Source: an uncultured Helicobacter sp. (lineage in GTDB: Bacteria > Campylobacterota > Campylobacteria > Campylobacterales > Helicobacteraceae). Taken from it: DNA of 64,000 nucleotides. Under the pieces are notes generated by a model, which was given only the letters and a program-made list of their open reading frames with translations, was not told where the DNA came from and made no database searches. The position numbers and the translations under genes were made by a program. Shown here piece after piece: positions 62,048 to 64,000 of this stretch (the stretch's first letter is position 1; each line of letters opens with the position of its first letter). The stretch lies in the NCBI RefSeq assembly GCF_937906905.1, contig NZ_CALERY010000003.1:1-64000 (forward strand), written 5' to 3'.

Positions 62048-62091
62048 GATCCCAGCCTGCTGGAATCTAAGGAGTTTGCTCGTGGCTTTGG

Positions 62092-62097
62092 TATAAT
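62092..62097 (+). promoter_or_regulatory. -10 box upstream of alr
   Basis: TATAAT in TTTGGTATAATCTCC, 32 bases before the alr start. It follows the hairpin 62013-62047, so alr is likely to have its own transcript. Confidence 0.5.
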
Positions 62098-62123
62098 CTC
62101 CTATCTACCCTAAAAGGCTCTCT

Positions 62124-63191
62124 ATGGCATATATCCGCCTTGACTCTCAAGCGTTTTTCCACAATCTTACAGCAATCACTAATGAACTCTCCAAAGCCTG
62201 CCCCACCACCCCCAATCTCGCACTAGTGCTAAAAGACAATGCCTATGGACACGGACTTAGGCAAATCGCACCCCTAGCCAAGCAAGCAGGCATAGAATCT
62301 GTGTTTGTCAAAAACTATGAAGAAGCCCTAAGTATAGCCCAGCTTTTTGACACTATCACCGCGCTCTATGGCGAGATCCCGCCAAATGCGCCTAGCAATA
62401 TCTGGGCTTCTATCCCTTCACTTCAAGCCCTAGAATCCTGCGCCACGGCGCATAAAAACGCCCACAAAACACGCAATATCGAGCTAAAGGTTAATATCGG
62501 TATGAATAGAAACGGCATTGCCAGCGATGAGCTAGATTGCGCATTATCGCTGCTTGAAAAGGCGCGGCATATCACGCTTGCTGGGGTGTTTGGGCATAAT
62601 GGCTATGGCGATAATGATGATGAAGGCTTTTTTACCACGATACAAGCATTTAGCGATGTGAGAGAAAGGGTGCAAAAATGGTGCAAAGCGCGCAATTATC
62701 CCACGCCTAGATTCCACTCTCTTAGCACCAGCGGGGCATTGCGCTTAGGCACAGATAGTGCGCAAGATTTGGGGGACTTGGTGCGTATAGGCATTGGCGC
62801 GTATGGCTACCACACAAGCGAGCTGCCGCTACATATCGCGCTAAAGCCCATCGCTAGCCTTTGGGCGCGCAAAATCTCTAGCCTAGCTCTTAAAAAGGGT
62901 GATAAGATCGGCTATGGAGGGGTTAGTGTCGTGGAAAAAGATGGAGTCTTTAGCACCTATGATGTGGGCTATGGTGATGGATTATTCCGCATAGATTCTA
63001 GGCAGAATCTCACTTGCGCCAGCGGAGAAAAAATCCTGCCTGTGATGAGTATGGATAACTTCTCCTGCCAAAGTGAAAGGGAAGAAATTTGCGTCTTTGA
63101 TGATGTGAGTGCGTGGGCTAGGGCGTTTCACACGATCCCTTATGTGATCTTAACCCATCTCTCCCCCACTCTAAAACGCGTGGTGGTGTGA
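62124..63191 (+). CDS. alr: Alanine racemase
   Basis: The 355-residue PLP enzyme makes D-Ala for peptidoglycan. The PLP lysine motif is VLKDNAYGHGL (about residue 36), followed by KVNIGMNRNGI (about 126), and the catalytic Tyr region DVGYGDGL (about 290). Length is typical. GGCTCTCT precedes the ATG. The stop overlaps the truD start by one base. Confidence 0.95.
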   Translation: MAYIRLDSQAFFHNLTAITNELSKACPTTPNLALVLKDNAYGHGLRQIAPLAKQAGIESVFVKNYEEALSIAQLFDTITALYGEIPPNAPSNIWASIPSLQALESCATAHKNAHKTRNIELKVNIGMNRNGIASDELDCALSLLEKARHITLAGVFGHNGYGDNDDEGFFTTIQAFSDVRERVQKWCKARNYPTPRFHSLSTSGALRLGTDSAQDLGDLVRIGIGAYGYHTSELPLHIALKPIASLWARKISSLALKKGDKIGYGGVSVVEKDGVFSTYDVGYGDGLFRIDSRQNLTCASGEKILPVMSMDNFSCQSEREEICVFDDVSAWARAFHTIPYVILTHLSPTLKRVVV

Positions 63192-64000
63192 TGTATTTCG
63201 CCTACTCACACGCGCCTATTTCTTGCTATTTCGCGCATAGTAGCAGGGATTTTGTCGTGCAAGAGATCCCACTCTATGCCTTTAGCGGCAGTGGCGAGCA
63301 TAGAATCCTAAGGGTAAGGAAAAAAAATCTAAGCACCTTTGAGCTACTTAACATCATCGCCCAAGCCTTTAACCTCCCCACAAAATCCATAGGTTATGCC
63401 GGCTTAAAGGACAAGCACGCCACCACCACGCAATATCTCTCGCTCCCAGCAAAAAGCACGCAACACTTCTGTGCTATCTTTGACTCCTTAGCAAAGCAGC
63501 ACGACATAAAGCTGCTTGATAGCACGCTGCATAGCAACAAGCTCCGCCTAGGACATTTGAAAGGCAATCGCTTTTTCGTGCGGCTAAAAAAGCTTAATCC
63601 CACCAATGCCAAAAAGCTAGAATCCACTTTTTCACACATCGTCCAAAATGGCTTCCCCAACTTTTTTGGCTTCCAGCGATTTGGCATAAATGGGGATAAT
63701 TATCTGCTAGGGCTATCCCTTAGCAAACGCAAAAACGCCCAAACAAGCCCCTATCTCTCCCTACTAGCGCAGCTGCACCCAAGCTTTGCTAGCACGCACG
63801 CACAAACCCACCAGAATCCACTTTTTCACACAAAGCGATATAACCGCGCTATGCAGGAGTTTTTTATCTCAAGCTATCAAAGCTTTTTGTTTAATGCTTG
63901 GCTTAGAGCTAGGGTGCTTCTAAGTGCGTGGGCTAGGGAGTTTAGCCCACAAGAGCTACAAGAAATCACGCGCCACTATGCAGCCCAAGCCCTAGAATCC
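63191..64000 (+). CDS. truD: tRNA pseudouridine(13) synthase, truncated by window edge
   Basis: The first 270 codons are present and open to the last base; the family is about 370-390 residues, so roughly 110 lie beyond the window. The catalytic Asp motif is IGYAGLKDKHATTTQYL (about residue 72), and GFPNFFGFQRFG (about 154) is the TruD domain hallmark. The ATG shares its A with the alr stop (TGATG). A run of eight A (63309-63316) codes Lys-Lys-Asn and keeps frame. It modifies U13 in tRNA-Glu. Confidence 0.95.
   Translation, partial: MYFAYSHAPISCYFAHSSRDFVVQEIPLYAFSGSGEHRILRVRKKNLSTFELLNIIAQAFNLPTKSIGYAGLKDKHATTTQYLSLPAKSTQHFCAIFDSLAKQHDIKLLDSTLHSNKLRLGHLKGNRFFVRLKKLNPTNAKKLESTFSHIVQNGFPNFFGFQRFGINGDNYLLGLSLSKRKNAQTSPYLSLLAQLHPSFASTHAQTHQNPLFHTKRYNRAMQEFFISSYQSFLFNAWLRARVLLSAWAREFSPQELQEITRHYAAQALES

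Larger units (their letters stand above)
17119..63825. repeat. Dispersed 13-base word AGAATCCACTTTT / AAAAGTGGATTCT, nine exact copies
   Basis: Exact copies were read at 17119-17131, 22143-22155, 29602-29614, 43621-43633, 50161-50173, 54050-54062, 58525-58537, 63619-63631 and 63813-63825, in both orientations. Most lie within genes, in different reading contexts; the copy at 54050 lies between genes and the copy at 43621 at the flgH stop codon. Chance expectation for a given 13-mer on both strands of 64 kb is about 0.002. The start and end given here bracket the copies; the interval itself is not a repeat. Confidence 0.85.

Noticed and set aside
63309..63316. A8 run in truD as a frameshift
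   Set aside because: The frame stays open through the catalytic motif and to the window end, and truD is a core gene.
1..64000. Insertion sequences, prophage, integrons, rRNA and CRISPR arrays
   Set aside because: No transposase, integrase, capsid, cas or rRNA sequence was recognised on either strand.

Overview
The window is from a Helicobacter-like epsilonproteobacterium, but not H. pylori. The flagellin matches H. pylori FlaB closely and has the same length. Gene pairs such as flgH-pseF and accD-rlmH, and the hefABC pump, follow Helicobacter arrangements. Base composition by eye is richer in G+C than H. pylori, and there are genes H. pylori lacks, such as a secretin operon. No rRNA, CRISPR array, transposase or prophage was seen. 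There is one tRNA, and one gene (truD) is cut by the right edge.

Layout. 0-3.1 kb: tRNA-Arg, rpsU, and a peptide/pyruvate carrier pair (ybdD, cstA). 3.4-6.7 kb: a four-gene MlaE/MlaF/MlaD-type lipid transporter with its lipoprotein. 6.8-8.1 kb: an HD-domain protein. 8.2-14.5 kb: the hefABC efflux pump plus a co-translated outer membrane barrel protein. 14.5-17.2 kb: RNase R behind a small unknown gene. 17.2-23.8 kb: a defence island with a HEPN/Abi-like protein and hsdS, hsdR and hsdM of a type I restriction-modification system. 23.9-28.8 kb: a secretin operon of the DNA-uptake or type II secretion kind. 29-31 kb: asnB, out of frame at a G11 tract. 31-33.3 kb: a TonB-dependent receptor behind a likely Fur box. 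33.7-38.1 kb: an MBOAT acyltransferase and two SGNH hydrolases, likely cell-wall O-acetylation. 38.2-40.5 kb: a PAP2 phosphatase, a TRL lipoprotein and argG. 40.7-42.7 kb: a DUF262/DUF1524 defence-type protein. 42.7-48.9 kb: pseF, flgH, a broken metallophosphoesterase, a second PilO/PilN/PilM-like set and lpxJ. 48.9-54 kb: cyclophilin, a second TonB receptor, dapF and trpC. 54.1-57.4 kb: flaB behind a textbook sigma54 promoter, then a phase-variable membrane protein. 57.5-64 kb: recO, an inositol-phosphatase-like gene, accD, rlmH, dksA, a membrane protein, alr and truD.

Themes. (1) Phase variation: long G/C tracts lie inside four genes (hsdS C8, asnB C11, PAP2 phosphatase C9, a GT-C-like membrane protein G13). 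asnB is OFF in this copy; the others are in frame. hsdS also carries a 12-base tandem repeat in the spacer between its target-recognition domains, so it has two possible switches. (2) A dispersed word, AGAATC/GATTCT, is very dense. Its longer form AAAAGTGGATTCT occurs nine times exactly, and the word builds several perfect hairpins and Asp-Ser/Glu-Ser-rich inserts in conserved enzymes. (3) Two separate PilM/N/O-like sets lie here, one beside a secretin and one beside flagellar genes. (4) Envelope remodelling recurs: lipid transport, lipid A acylation, a PAP2 phosphatase, wall acetylation and flagellin sugar synthesis.
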